From assembly GCA_049889355.1 (NCBI GenBank), contig JBMHDN010000009.1:33148-97147 (forward strand): 64,000 nucleotides of DNA, written 5' to 3'. Below are positions 9,343 through 17,661 of the stretch, piece by piece. The stretch is from JBMHDN01 sp049889355. GTDB lineage: Bacteria > Pseudomonadota > Alphaproteobacteria > Puniceispirillales > Puniceispirillaceae. Made by a program: the position numbers and the translations under genes. Within the stretch, counting starts at the first letter, position 1, and every line of letters begins with the position of its first letter. The notes under the pieces are model-generated. The model ran no database searches. It saw nothing but the letters and a program-made list of their open reading frames with translations, and had not been told where the DNA came from.

Positions 9343-10680
9343 TCAATCGGCAATCAGCGCATAGGTTTCACGCCTGTCACTGCAATTTGAGCGGGCACAG
9401 ACTGAACAATGAAAGCCAACTTCTATGGATGGGATCTGATGATGTTGTTCAGCTATTTTATCGTTTTTCTTTTCGCCGGACACCTCGTGGAACAGCATGA
9501 GAGAGCGGCTGAGCGGCGGTAATTGTGCCAGCTTGCGTTTACTGCTTTGGGCAAGAGCATAGCCGATCACCTGTTCGCCTGAGTTGAGTTGCATCTGCAT
9601 GGTCACAGGCTGGTCTGGCAGGCTCAGCGCGCGATAGATAGGCCAGCGTGGGCAGGCTCCTGAGCGCGAGGGCAAGCGAAAATGACCGATCTCATATCGA
9701 AAGAGCACACCGGCGGCATTGTCAATTTCCAGCAAGCCAAACCGAGGCAGCCCGTCTGACCCGCCAAGTGCGGCAAGTCGGTAAAACACAGCGCGGGCCG
9801 GCAGTTGAGCCAAATCCATGATACGAAACGGGTTAAATTGGTGGCTGGCATAGGTGGCATGCAGCATCTGCATGGTGATCTCATCGCAGGCTTTTATAAA
9901 GGTTGGATCCTCTGCCAGGCTGGCTGGTACAGGAAAGTGGGCCAGCTGGGCATGCGCTATATTGGGTGCCATGCCATCTGATATTTTGCTATTTGGTGCC
10001 TTACCATGTGATCTTTTGGCACCTGATTTGCTGGGCATCTCAACTGATCTGTCAAGGCGGCTCTCATCTGCTTGACTGGACAGGCTGACTTTGCTGTCAA
10101 AATGCATCAATAGCTTTTCTGCTGTATTTGAGAGCCGTTTGCTTTCTTGAAAGATATTGCGTGTAAATTTGGTCCGCTGGTCATCAGCCATAGCCCCTTG
10201 CATGGTTAAGAGTTCAGCGGTTGAGCGAATCGCGGTGATATTTGAGAGCATAATATGCAGGCTCTCAGCCAGAACCGGGTCATGGGCCATCCGGTCAGAC
10301 AGCAGTTCATTGAGCTTTTCCAGCGATTCTAGATTTTTAATCTGTTGGTCCAGCATATGCGCCCAGCCTGGAAATAGCGTTGCAAAACGTTCAATTTGGG
10401 CCAATTCTGCGGGTTCGCTTGGGTTGATTTCAGCATGGCGCCTTGCTGTCTGTTGCAGGCGTTCAATCATCGCGGTCGTAACCCCGCGTGACAGCTGTTC
10501 TGGGCGTATACCCAATTCAGCGGCTATATCGCTAAGGAGCTTGCCCGCAACGCTGCGTTTATCATGCTCAATTAAGTTCAAATAGGCCGCTGAAATGCCG
10601 ACCTTCTTCGCCAATGCAGCCTGAGACAGCTGTGACTGTTTACGATAGGTACGGATGCGTTCACCAAGCATTAAGCGCAT
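9343..10680 (-). CDS. XRE-family regulator, ScfR/RamB type (short-chain acyl metabolism)
   Basis: A 445-residue regulator. Residues ~5-60 form an XRE helix-turn-helix (RIRTYRKQSQLSQAALAKKVGISAAYLNLIEHDKR). A long alpha-helical middle follows, then the C-terminal conserved region of the family that controls propionate/acetate assimilation (RamB, PccR, ScfR). The end carries a Cys cluster (HCSVCARSNC). I start it at the ATG at 10680 because TTGAGGA stands ~8 bases upstream. A longer reading to 10755 adds 25 residues unlike the family. Middle residues (about 240-262) hold a short Lys/Ser/Gly-rich insert. A perfect inverted repeat upstream may be its own operator. Confidence 0.85.
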   Translation of the reverse strand: MRLMLGERIRTYRKQSQLSQAALAKKVGISAAYLNLIEHDKRSVAGKLLSDIAAELGIRPEQLSRGVTTAMIERLQQTARRHAEINPSEPAELAQIERFATLFPGWAHMLDQQIKNLESLEKLNELLSDRMAHDPVLAESLHIMLSNITAIRSTAELLTMQGAMADDQRTKFTRNIFQESKRLSNTAEKLLMHFDSKVSLSSQADESRLDRSVEMPSKSGAKRSHGKAPNSKISDGMAPNIAHAQLAHFPVPASLAEDPTFIKACDEITMQMLHATYASHQFNPFRIMDLAQLPARAVFYRLAALGGSDGLPRFGLLEIDNAAGVLFRYEIGHFRLPSRSGACPRWPIYRALSLPDQPVTMQMQLNSGEQVIGYALAQSSKRKLAQLPPLSRSLMLFHEVSGEKKNDKIAEQHHQIPSIEVGFHCSVCARSNCSDRRETYALIAD

Positions 10681-10734
10681 TGCAATCCTCAAAAAATAAA
10701 GAAAAACAGGGCAGTAAATAAATAATGTAGTTTT

Positions 10735-10791
10735 ATTTTGTAAATAAATTAACACATAAAATAGGTGCTATCTAGGAAAAATTTACAAAAT
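10735..10791. promoter_or_regulatory. Inverted repeat, candidate operator of the XRE regulator
   Basis: ATTTTGTAAAT (10735-10745) and its exact reverse complement ATTTACAAAAT (10781-10791) are separated by 35 bases in an AT-rich stretch between the divergent XRE and ABC binding-protein genes. RamB/PccR/ScfR proteins are known to bind TTTGCAAA-like half-sites, which these resemble. Autoregulation, or control of the importer, is inference. Confidence 0.5.
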
Positions 10792-10949
10792 TATGTCTGG
10801 TTCGTGAATAGTGTATTGAACAATTGAGACGGATCAGTGTGAACTAGGCAGACTATTCAGTTTTTTCTTTATTAGTAGATTCTGTTTAGTGGGGATGGCC
10901 GGCCAAAAATTTCTAACATGCGGTTGGCTATAATTCTAAGGGAGGATTT

Positions 10950-12293
10950 ATGTCCAAATTATATACAAGCCGTCGTGGCGTGCTTAAAGGTGGTGCCTAT
11001 ATGGGTGCTGGCCTTGCGATGCCAACGATTTTTTCAAGCCCAGCTGCGGCTTACACAAACGAGCCAAAGGGTTCTACTGTAACTCTTGGTTTCAACGTGC
11101 CACAAACTGGCCCATATGCTGATGAAGGTGCGGACGAGCTGCGCGCTTACATGCTTGCTGTTGAGCACCTGAACGGTGAAGGCGATGGCGGCATGATGAA
11201 CACCTTCTCATCAAAGGCGCTGAAGGGTAATGGTATCCTGGGCAAGAAAGTTACTTATGTAACTGGTGACACCCAGACCAAGTCTGACGCTGCACGTGCT
11301 TCTGCAAAGTCTATGATCGAAAAAGATGGCGCTGTGATGATCACAGGTGGTTCTTCTTCTGGTGTGGCTGTTGCTGTGCAGGCTCTGTGTCAGGATGCTG
11401 GCGTTATCTTCATGGCTGGCCTGACTCACTCAAACGACACCACCGGTAAAGACCGTAAGGCAAATGGCTTCCGCCACTTCTTTAACGGTTATATGTCTGG
11501 TGCGGCTTTGGCACCTGTGCTGGAAAAGATGTATGGCTCAGATCGCCGTGCATATCACCTGACAGCTGACTATAACTGGGGTTGGACTCAGCAGGAATCT
11601 ATTGCTCAGGCAACAGAAGCCAAAGGTTGGGAAACTGTCAATAATGTGACAACTCCATTGTCAACAACTGACTTCTCATCCTATGTCGCACCTGTACTGA
11701 ACTCTGGTGCAGATGTTCTGGTTCTGAACCATTACGGCGGCAACATGATCAACTCTCTGACCTCAGCTGTTCAGTTCGGTCTGCGTGACAAGGTTGTGAA
11801 CGGTAAGAACTTCGAAATCGTTGTTCCACTATACTCACGTCTGATGGCACGTGGTGCGGGTGAAAACGTTAAGGGTATCTTTGGTTCAACCAACTGGCAC
11901 TGGTCTCTGACCGACGCTGGCTCACGTGCATTCGTGAAGTCATTCGGTGAGAAGTATGGCTTCCCGCCATCTCAGGCTGCACATACTGTATATTGTCAGA
12001 CTATGCTTTATGCAGATGCTTGTGAGCGTGCTGGCACCTTCAACCCATGTGGTGTTGTAGAAGCGCTGGAAGGCTTCAAGTTTGACGGTCTGGGTAACGG
12101 CCCAACAGAATATCGTGCTGAAGACCACCAGTGCTTCAAGGATGTTCTGGTTGTGAAGGGTAAGGAAAACCCAACTTCAGAATTCGACGTTCTGGAAGTT
12201 GTGGAAGTTACCCCACGTGCTCAGGTTGAGTATGCACCTGATCACCCAATGTTCTCAGGTGGTGCGCTGGGTAAGTGTAACCCAGGCGCTTAA
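10950..12293 (+). CDS. ABC transporter substrate-binding protein (type I, Liv/amide family), Tat-exported
   Basis: A 447-residue periplasmic binding protein that would capture an amino acid, amide or urea-like solute. The N-terminus has a twin-arginine signal (SRRGVLKGG at residues 7-15) followed by a hydrophobic stretch ending in AAA at about residue 35. The mature part begins TVTLGFNVPQTGPYADEG, typical of the type I (LivJ/UrtA/AmiC) fold. A very strong ribosome site, AAGGGAGGA, precedes the ATG. Codons are strongly biased (GGT, CGT, CTG, AAC, CCA), unlike nearby genes, which suggests very high expression. Four transport genes follow after a stem-loop. The ligand cannot be read from the sequence. 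Confidence 0.9.
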   Translation: MSKLYTSRRGVLKGGAYMGAGLAMPTIFSSPAAAYTNEPKGSTVTLGFNVPQTGPYADEGADELRAYMLAVEHLNGEGDGGMMNTFSSKALKGNGILGKKVTYVTGDTQTKSDAARASAKSMIEKDGAVMITGGSSSGVAVAVQALCQDAGVIFMAGLTHSNDTTGKDRKANGFRHFFNGYMSGAALAPVLEKMYGSDRRAYHLTADYNWGWTQQESIAQATEAKGWETVNNVTTPLSTTDFSSYVAPVLNSGADVLVLNHYGGNMINSLTSAVQFGLRDKVVNGKNFEIVVPLYSRLMARGAGENVKGIFGSTNWHWSLTDAGSRAFVKSFGEKYGFPPSQAAHTVYCQTMLYADACERAGTFNPCGVVEALEGFKFDGLGNGPTEYRAEDHQCFKDVLVVKGKENPTSEFDVLEVVEVTPRAQVEYAPDHPMFSGGALGKCNPGA

Positions 12294-12320
12294 AGCCAAG
12301 ATTGAACATTTCAAATGAAA

Positions 12321-12349
12321 AGGTCACGTCAGCATCGCTGGCGTGACCT
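12321..12349 (+). terminator. Stem-loop between binding-protein and permease genes
   Basis: AGGTCACGTCAGC and GCTGGCGTGACCT pair over 13 positions (one G-T wobble) around a 3-base loop. No long T-run follows, so it is more likely a partial terminator or an mRNA 3'-end stabiliser. That would allow far more binding protein than permease to be made. Confidence 0.75.
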
Positions 12350-12384
12350 CATTTTCAACAATTTGATAAAAGTAGGTTCAAAAA

Positions 12385-13416
12385 ATGGACGCAATACTGC
12401 TTCAAATTCTCAACGGGCTGGATAAAGGGTCTGCCTATGCGTTGATCGCATTGGGGCTGACACTGATTTTTGGTACGTTGGGCGTTGTGAACTTCGCGCA
12501 TGGTGCGTTGTTTATGATCGGGGCATTCTGCGCGGTGACGCTGCAGAAGATTTTTAATCTCTATTCCATCACTATTGATCCGGAAAAGACAGATTTTCTA
12601 GGCAATCCGCTGAAGGTGAAAGTGCCTTATGTGGAGAGCTGGTTTGGCGAGGTTGCTGGTCAGGCTATTATTAACTGGTCTGTGCCCTTGGCGATTTTAT
12701 TCGCGATTCCGGTGATGGTGGCTGTGGGCTATATCATGGAACGCGGCCTGATTAAGCATTTCTACAAGCGTCCACATGCTGACCAGATTCTGGTGACCTT
12801 TGGTCTGGCCATTGTGATGCAGGAAATCATTAAGGCCTTTTATGGTGCCAACCCAATTCCGACACCTGCCCCTGACCTATTCAAAGGGTCATTTGATTTC
12901 GGGGTGATGATCGGTTTTGCAGAAAACACCATTATCTATCCGTTCTGGCGTCTGATTTATTTTGTTTTCTCAGCGATTGTCATCGCGCTGGTCTTTGCCT
13001 TTTTGCAGTTCACCACATTCGGGATGGTGGTCCGTGCCGGCATGGCTGATCGCGAAACAGTGGGTGTGCTCGGTATCAATATCGACCGCCGTTTTACGCT
13101 GATGTTTGGTCTGGCTGCGGCGGTAGCTGGTCTTGCCGGTGTGATGTACACACCGATTAATCCACCAAACTATCACATGGGCATGGACTTTTTGGTGCTC
13201 AGCTTTGTTGTTGTTGTGGTTGGCGGCATGGGCTCTTTGCCTGGTGCGGTGCTGGCTGGCTTCCTGCTGGGTATTTTGGAGAGTTTTGCTTCGATGAATG
13301 AAGTGAAATCCCTGTTGCCAGGGATTGACCAGATTATCATTTATCTGGTGGCGATTGTGATTTTGTTGACTCGTCCGCGTGGTCTGATGGGCCGTCAAGG
13401 CGTGATGGAGGACTAA
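12385..13416 (+). CDS. livH: Branched-chain-type ABC permease LivH
   Basis: A 343-residue inner-membrane permease of the LivH/UrtB family with about eight hydrophobic segments. It starts with the typical NGLDKGSAYALIALGLTLIFGTLGVVNFAHGAL and ends with the conserved GGMGSLPGAVLAGFLLG cytoplasmic loop that docks the ATPase. A polar insert (about residues 50-90) sits between the first and next membrane helices. It is second in a five-gene importer operon and ends one base before the LivM gene. The Liv name gives the family, not the substrate. Confidence 0.9.
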   Translation: MDAILLQILNGLDKGSAYALIALGLTLIFGTLGVVNFAHGALFMIGAFCAVTLQKIFNLYSITIDPEKTDFLGNPLKVKVPYVESWFGEVAGQAIINWSVPLAILFAIPVMVAVGYIMERGLIKHFYKRPHADQILVTFGLAIVMQEIIKAFYGANPIPTPAPDLFKGSFDFGVMIGFAENTIIYPFWRLIYFVFSAIVIALVFAFLQFTTFGMVVRAGMADRETVGVLGINIDRRFTLMFGLAAAVAGLAGVMYTPINPPNYHMGMDFLVLSFVVVVVGGMGSLPGAVLAGFLLGILESFASMNEVKSLLPGIDQIIIYLVAIVILLTRPRGLMGRQGVMED

Positions 13417-13417
13417 G

Positions 13418-14590
13418 GTGATGTTTGGTAAATTGAGCAATAATGATCGTCTGTTGATGATCTTCTTCACCGTGATGGTGCTGGCGGGTCCGATTATTCT
13501 GGCCCCGTTCGGGGCAGGCTATCCTGATCTGCTTCAGCGTTTTGCCATCTTTGGTATCTTTGCCATTGGCTTTAACATTCTGTTTGGCCTGACTGGCTAT
13601 CTGTCCTTTGGTCATGCAGCCTTTTTAGGTGTGGGCTCTTATTCAGCGGTCTGGATGTTCAAGCTTTTGACTATGAATGTGCTGCCGGCCCTGTTCTTAT
13701 CTGTGGCTGTGGCAGGTTTGTTTGCCCTCGGTATTGGGTATATCTCACTGCGTCGTTCAGGGATTTACTTCTCTATCCTGACACTGGCCTTTGCCCAGAT
13801 GAGCTATAATCTCGCTTATTCAGTTTTGACCCCTATCACCAATGGTGAAACCGGTCTTCAGCTGTCTCTGTCAGACCCGCGTTATCTGGATGCAGCCAAT
13901 GATACAGGCTCTATTCCGTTCACCAATCTGTTTGGTCTAACGATGAATGACACAGCCAAATTTGAACTGCTTGGCCTGACCTTCCAGTTTAATGTCGGCT
14001 TTTATTTCTGTGCCATCATCCTGATTGGGGCTTTTTATCTGGCCTTGCGGATTTTCCGCTCACCTTTCGGTCTGATGCTGCGGGCGATTAAAACAAACCA
14101 AACGCGTCTGAATTATACAGGCCTGAACACACGTCCCTATACATTGGCTGCCTTTGTTATCTCTGGCATGTATGCGGGTCTGGCTGGTGGTCTGATGGCG
14201 ATTACCGATCCGCTTGCTGGTGCTGAGCGCATGCAGTGGACAGCCTCTGGCGAGGTGGTGTTGATGACCATTTTGGGTGGTGCTGGTACGCTGATGGGTC
14301 CTGTGCTGGGTGCTGGTTTCATTAAGTATTTTGAGAATATCTTCTCAAAAATTAACGATAATGTGCTGCATGCCTGGTTCAGCATCCTGCCAGATGGTTT
14401 GGAAAATATACTGGTTGGTATCTTGCATTTCTTCGTCGGTAAAGGCTGGCACCTGACACTTGGTATTGTGTTTATGCTGGTTGTGATCTTCCTGCCTGGT
14501 GGCCTTGTTGAAGGGGGTAACCGGATTGTGAAGCGCTTTATGAACCGCAATGAAAAAGATGGCGATGCCGCCAAAGTGCCTGCGGAATAA
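13418..14590 (+). CDS. livM: Branched-chain-type ABC permease LivM
   Basis: A 390-residue inner-membrane permease, partner of LivH. Family marks are NILFGLTGYLSFGHAAFLGVGSY near residues 52-75, LRAIKTNQTRLNYTGLN, and the docking loop TILGGAGTLMGPVLGAGF near 288-306. About nine hydrophobic segments are visible, with a charged C-terminal tail. It begins one base after the livH stop, and the LivG gene follows 12 bases after its stop with a GGGGGCAGGAG ribosome site. Confidence 0.9.
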   Translation: MMFGKLSNNDRLLMIFFTVMVLAGPIILAPFGAGYPDLLQRFAIFGIFAIGFNILFGLTGYLSFGHAAFLGVGSYSAVWMFKLLTMNVLPALFLSVAVAGLFALGIGYISLRRSGIYFSILTLAFAQMSYNLAYSVLTPITNGETGLQLSLSDPRYLDAANDTGSIPFTNLFGLTMNDTAKFELLGLTFQFNVGFYFCAIILIGAFYLALRIFRSPFGLMLRAIKTNQTRLNYTGLNTRPYTLAAFVISGMYAGLAGGLMAITDPLAGAERMQWTASGEVVLMTILGGAGTLMGPVLGAGFIKYFENIFSKINDNVLHAWFSILPDGLENILVGILHFFVGKGWHLTLGIVFMLVVIFLPGGLVEGGNRIVKRFMNRNEKDGDAAKVPAE

Positions 14591-14602
14591 GGGGGGCAGG
14601 AG

Positions 14603-15358
14603 ATGAGCTATTTAGAAGTACGTGGTGTCAATAAGCGCTTTGGCGGTTTGCAGGCACTCGATGATGTGAATCTCTCTGTCGAAGCCGGCACGATTCACGC
14701 GATTATCGGCCCGAACGGGGCCGGTAAATCCACCTTGCTGAACTGTTTCGTGGGCAAGCTGATGCCAGATACAGGGACGGTGACCTTTGATGGTCAGTCT
14801 CTGCTGGGTCTCAAGCCGCATGAAATCAACCAGACAGGTGTATCACGCGTTTTCCAGACACCTGAGATTTTTGCTGATCTCTCAGTATTGGAAAATGTGA
14901 TGATCCCATGTCTGGCCAAGCGAGACGGGGCGTTTAAGCTGAATGGTATTGCGCTGATGAGCCAGCAAAATGACATTCGCGAAAAGGCAGAACAGATGCT
15001 GCTCGATGTGTCGATGCAGGATAAATTGCACATGACCGCTTCATCTTTGTCACGTGGTGATAAGCGGCGTCTGGAAATGGCGATGTGTCTGTCTCAGGAT
15101 CCAAAATTGCTGCTCTTGGACGAGCCGACCGCAGGTATGGCGCGTGCAGATACCAACAACACTATCGATCTTTTGATGGAAATTCAGGAAAAGCGCAAAA
15201 TCACCAAGGTGGTGATCGAGCATGACATGCATGTGGTCTTCTCACTGGCACAGAAAATCTCAGTGCTGGCACAAGGCCATGTGATTGTTGAAGACAAGCC
15301 TGAAAATATCAAAGGCCATCCGAAGGTGAAAGAAGCCTATCTTGGGGGAGCACACTAA
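14603..15358 (+). CDS. livG: ABC transporter ATP-binding protein LivG
   Basis: A 251-residue ATPase of the Liv importer. Walker A GPNGAGKST is at about residues 35-43 and Walker B LLLLDEPTAGM at about 170-180. The H-loop is in VVIEHDMHVVF, typical of LivG/UrtD. The signature loop reads LSRGDKRR instead of LSGGQ, a departure common in LivG but more extreme here. The stop codon shares its last base with the start of livF. It should pair with LivF to form the asymmetric ATPase dimer. Confidence 0.9.
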   Translation: MSYLEVRGVNKRFGGLQALDDVNLSVEAGTIHAIIGPNGAGKSTLLNCFVGKLMPDTGTVTFDGQSLLGLKPHEINQTGVSRVFQTPEIFADLSVLENVMIPCLAKRDGAFKLNGIALMSQQNDIREKAEQMLLDVSMQDKLHMTASSLSRGDKRRLEMAMCLSQDPKLLLLDEPTAGMARADTNNTIDLLMEIQEKRKITKVVIEHDMHVVFSLAQKISVLAQGHVIVEDKPENIKGHPKVKEAYLGGAH

Positions 15359-16113
15359 TGTCTACACACTCAAATGCTGACATGAATAAAAACCATGCTT
15401 CTGCTGCACCGGCTTATTTCTCAGCCTATGATGTGCATGCCTATTATGGCGAAAGCTATATTGTCCAAGGCATCAATCTGACCATTCATGAAGGTGAGAT
15501 TTTGGCTCTTTTGGGACGTAATGGTGCGGGCAAGACCTCAACATTGCGTGCCTTGGCCCGTCTGGATGACCCGATGGTCACACAAGGCGAAATCTGGCTT
15601 GACCACCAGCCTTTGCACAATATGAAGTCTTATCAAGCAGCCCAGTCAGGTATCGGTCTGGTGCCTGAAGATCGGCGGATTATCCAAGGCCTCACAGTAG
15701 AAGAAAATATTCAGCTGGCACAGATTGAAAAGCCGATTGGCTGGTCTATCGACCGGATTTATGATTTGTTCCCGCGTCTTGGCGAGCGTCGCAAACAGGA
15801 AGGCACTACGCTTTCTGGCGGCGAGCAGCAGATGCTGGCGATTGGCCGGGCACTGGCACGTGATATTAAATTGCTGTTGCTGGACGAGCCTTATGAAGGG
15901 CTGGCACCGGTGATTGTGCAGGAAATCGAAAAGACCCTGCAGCATATCCGCGAGCAGGGGATCACCACGATTATCGTTGAACAGAACGCTGTGGCAGCGC
16001 TTAATCTGGCAGATCGTGCGGTTATTCTGGATACAGGTCAGGTTGTTTTTGACGGCACAGCAAAAGAGGTGCTGGATAATGAAGAACTGCGCCAAGAATA
16101 TTTGGCGATTTAA
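15358..16113 (+). CDS. livF: ABC transporter ATP-binding protein LivF
   Basis: A 251-residue ATPase, the second nucleotide-binding subunit. Walker A is LGRNGAGKTS, the signature LSGGEQQML, and Walker B LLLLDEPYEGLAP, which is the LivF/UrtE form. A ~22-residue N-terminal extension (Ser/His/Asn/Ala-rich) precedes the usual start near FSAYDVHAYYGES, so an internal start is possible; the ATG at 15358 overlaps the livG stop by one base and fits coupled translation. It is last in the operon and is followed by a good terminator. Confidence 0.9.
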   Translation: MSTHSNADMNKNHASAAPAYFSAYDVHAYYGESYIVQGINLTIHEGEILALLGRNGAGKTSTLRALARLDDPMVTQGEIWLDHQPLHNMKSYQAAQSGIGLVPEDRRIIQGLTVEENIQLAQIEKPIGWSIDRIYDLFPRLGERRKQEGTTLSGGEQQMLAIGRALARDIKLLLLDEPYEGLAPVIVQEIEKTLQHIREQGITTIIVEQNAVAALNLADRAVILDTGQVVFDGTAKEVLDNEELRQEYLAI

Positions 16114-16155
16114 GAACCGGCTATCTGATATTTCAATAATATCTCTATAAAACGC

Positions 16156-16189
16156 AAAAAAGCCCCGTCACATCAGCGGCGGGGTTTTT
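16156..16189 (+). terminator. Rho-independent terminator after livF
   Basis: AAAAAGCCCCGTC and GGCGGGGTTTTT pair (two G-T wobbles) around an 8-base loop, with a T5 tail. It closes the five-gene importer operon. Confidence 0.88.
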
Positions 16190-16259
16190 ATCTGCTTGCT
16201 GGCAATTCTTACCCTTGGCATGATGAGGGTCAGCTCACCGCTTTGAAAGCCCGAAAGGA

Positions 16260-17519
16260 ATGAAAAGCATGCAGACACCCTATAATGCTTCCAAAGGCTC
16301 TCGTTTCGGCTGGGCTTTATATGACTGGGCCTCATCACCAGTGCCAACCTTGCATGCCACCTTTGTGTTCGCTGTTTATTTCACCACCACAGTGATGCCA
16401 GAAGGCGGCTCGGTGGCCTGGGCCTGGATGACCGGGCTGACCGCGCTGGCTGTTGCGCTTTGTGCGCCTTTTTTGGGGCGCTATGCAGACAGCACAGGGC
16501 GGATTAAATCATTTCTCATCATCACGCTCATTATTGGGGCGAGCGCGGCGGCCTTGCTTTGGTTTGTTCAGCCTGACCCAACTTTTGCCATTTTTGCGCT
16601 GGCGATTTCGGCTTTATCCATCTTCTTCATGGAATCTAGCATTGTGTTTTATAATGCGATGCTCGCCAAGATGACCAAGGCTGAAAATATGGGCAAGCTC
16701 TCTGGCTTTGCCTGGGGCGGCGGTTATGTCGGCGCGGTGGTGGCGCTCGCGCTCGTGCTGGCCATTTTTATCCTGCCTGAAACCCCGCCTTTCGGCTTGG
16801 ATAAAGCAGCGGCAGAACATGTGCGCGCCACCATGATATTTGCCGCCATCTGGGCCATTATTTTCTCCATTCCGATCATGGCGTTCGTGCCCTCTATCCC
16901 CAAGACCCCGATGCAAGGCAGTTTTGCAAATCAAATGCGCCAGTCTGTGCGCGCCGCTATCCAGATACCTGATATGGTTCGGTTTTTAATCGCCCGCATG
17001 GCCTTTAATGACGGGCTGGTGACCCTATTTGCTTTTGGCGGGATTTATGCGGCCAAGGTCTTTGATTTTACCCAGCAGGAAATCCTGCTTTTTGCCATCG
17101 CGTTGAATGTCAGTGCTGGCATAGGTGCAATTTTAGGCGGATTTGCTGATGACAGGCTGGGGTCTGTGCGCACCATGCGGCTGTCTCTTTACGGCTTGCT
17201 GATATTTGGTTCACTGGCGATTTTAGCCCCGTCCAAAATGCTGTTCTGGATCGCAGGTATTGCCCTTGGCCTGTTTGTCGGCCCGTCCCAGGCAGCGGCA
17301 CGCACCTATGTGGCAAGACGCAGCCCTGAACATAGCAAAGCCAGTATTTTTGGTCTTTATATGGTGTCCGGCAAGCTCACCAGCTTTATCGGTCCGCTTT
17401 GTTATGGCTGGCTGGTGCTGGCAACAGGCACGGAGCGGGCAGGTATGGGTGTGGTGCTTGTTCTGATCTTCATTGGCCTTGTATTACTGCCAAAATCAGA
17501 AGGACCAAGCACCGCTTGA
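16260..17519 (+). CDS. UMF1-family MFS transporter (Atg22-like)
   Basis: A 419-residue membrane protein with about 12 hydrophobic segments. The N-terminus FGWALYDWASSPVPTLHATFVFAVYF is the hallmark of the UMF1/Atg22 group of the major facilitator superfamily, whose fungal relatives export amino acids from the vacuole. LGRYADSTGRIK is the motif-A loop. Substrate and direction are unknown. The ATG at 16260 touches its AAGGA ribosome site; the in-frame ATG at 16269, ten bases from it, is at least as good. It stands alone between two transporter operons. Confidence 0.85.
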   Translation: MKSMQTPYNASKGSRFGWALYDWASSPVPTLHATFVFAVYFTTTVMPEGGSVAWAWMTGLTALAVALCAPFLGRYADSTGRIKSFLIITLIIGASAAALLWFVQPDPTFAIFALAISALSIFFMESSIVFYNAMLAKMTKAENMGKLSGFAWGGGYVGAVVALALVLAIFILPETPPFGLDKAAAEHVRATMIFAAIWAIIFSIPIMAFVPSIPKTPMQGSFANQMRQSVRAAIQIPDMVRFLIARMAFNDGLVTLFAFGGIYAAKVFDFTQQEILLFAIALNVSAGIGAILGGFADDRLGSVRTMRLSLYGLLIFGSLAILAPSKMLFWIAGIALGLFVGPSQAAARTYVARRSPEHSKASIFGLYMVSGKLTSFIGPLCYGWLVLATGTERAGMGVVLVLIFIGLVLLPKSEGPSTA

Positions 17520-17661
17520 GAAAGGCGTGCATGCGCTGGGCCAAGGGTAAAAAATATCGTAAAACAGATGATTATTTTAGTGGCTTTTGATTGACTTTTT
17601 CCCCTACTCCTCCAGTCTTTTTAAGAGATGCGGCTGGGAGAAAATTTCAGTGGAGGAAAAA

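Noticed and set aside
10929..10934. TATAAT just before the Liv-type binding-protein gene, as a -10 promoter box
   Set aside because: It would place the transcript start inside the ribosome site, and no -35 element lies at the right distance.
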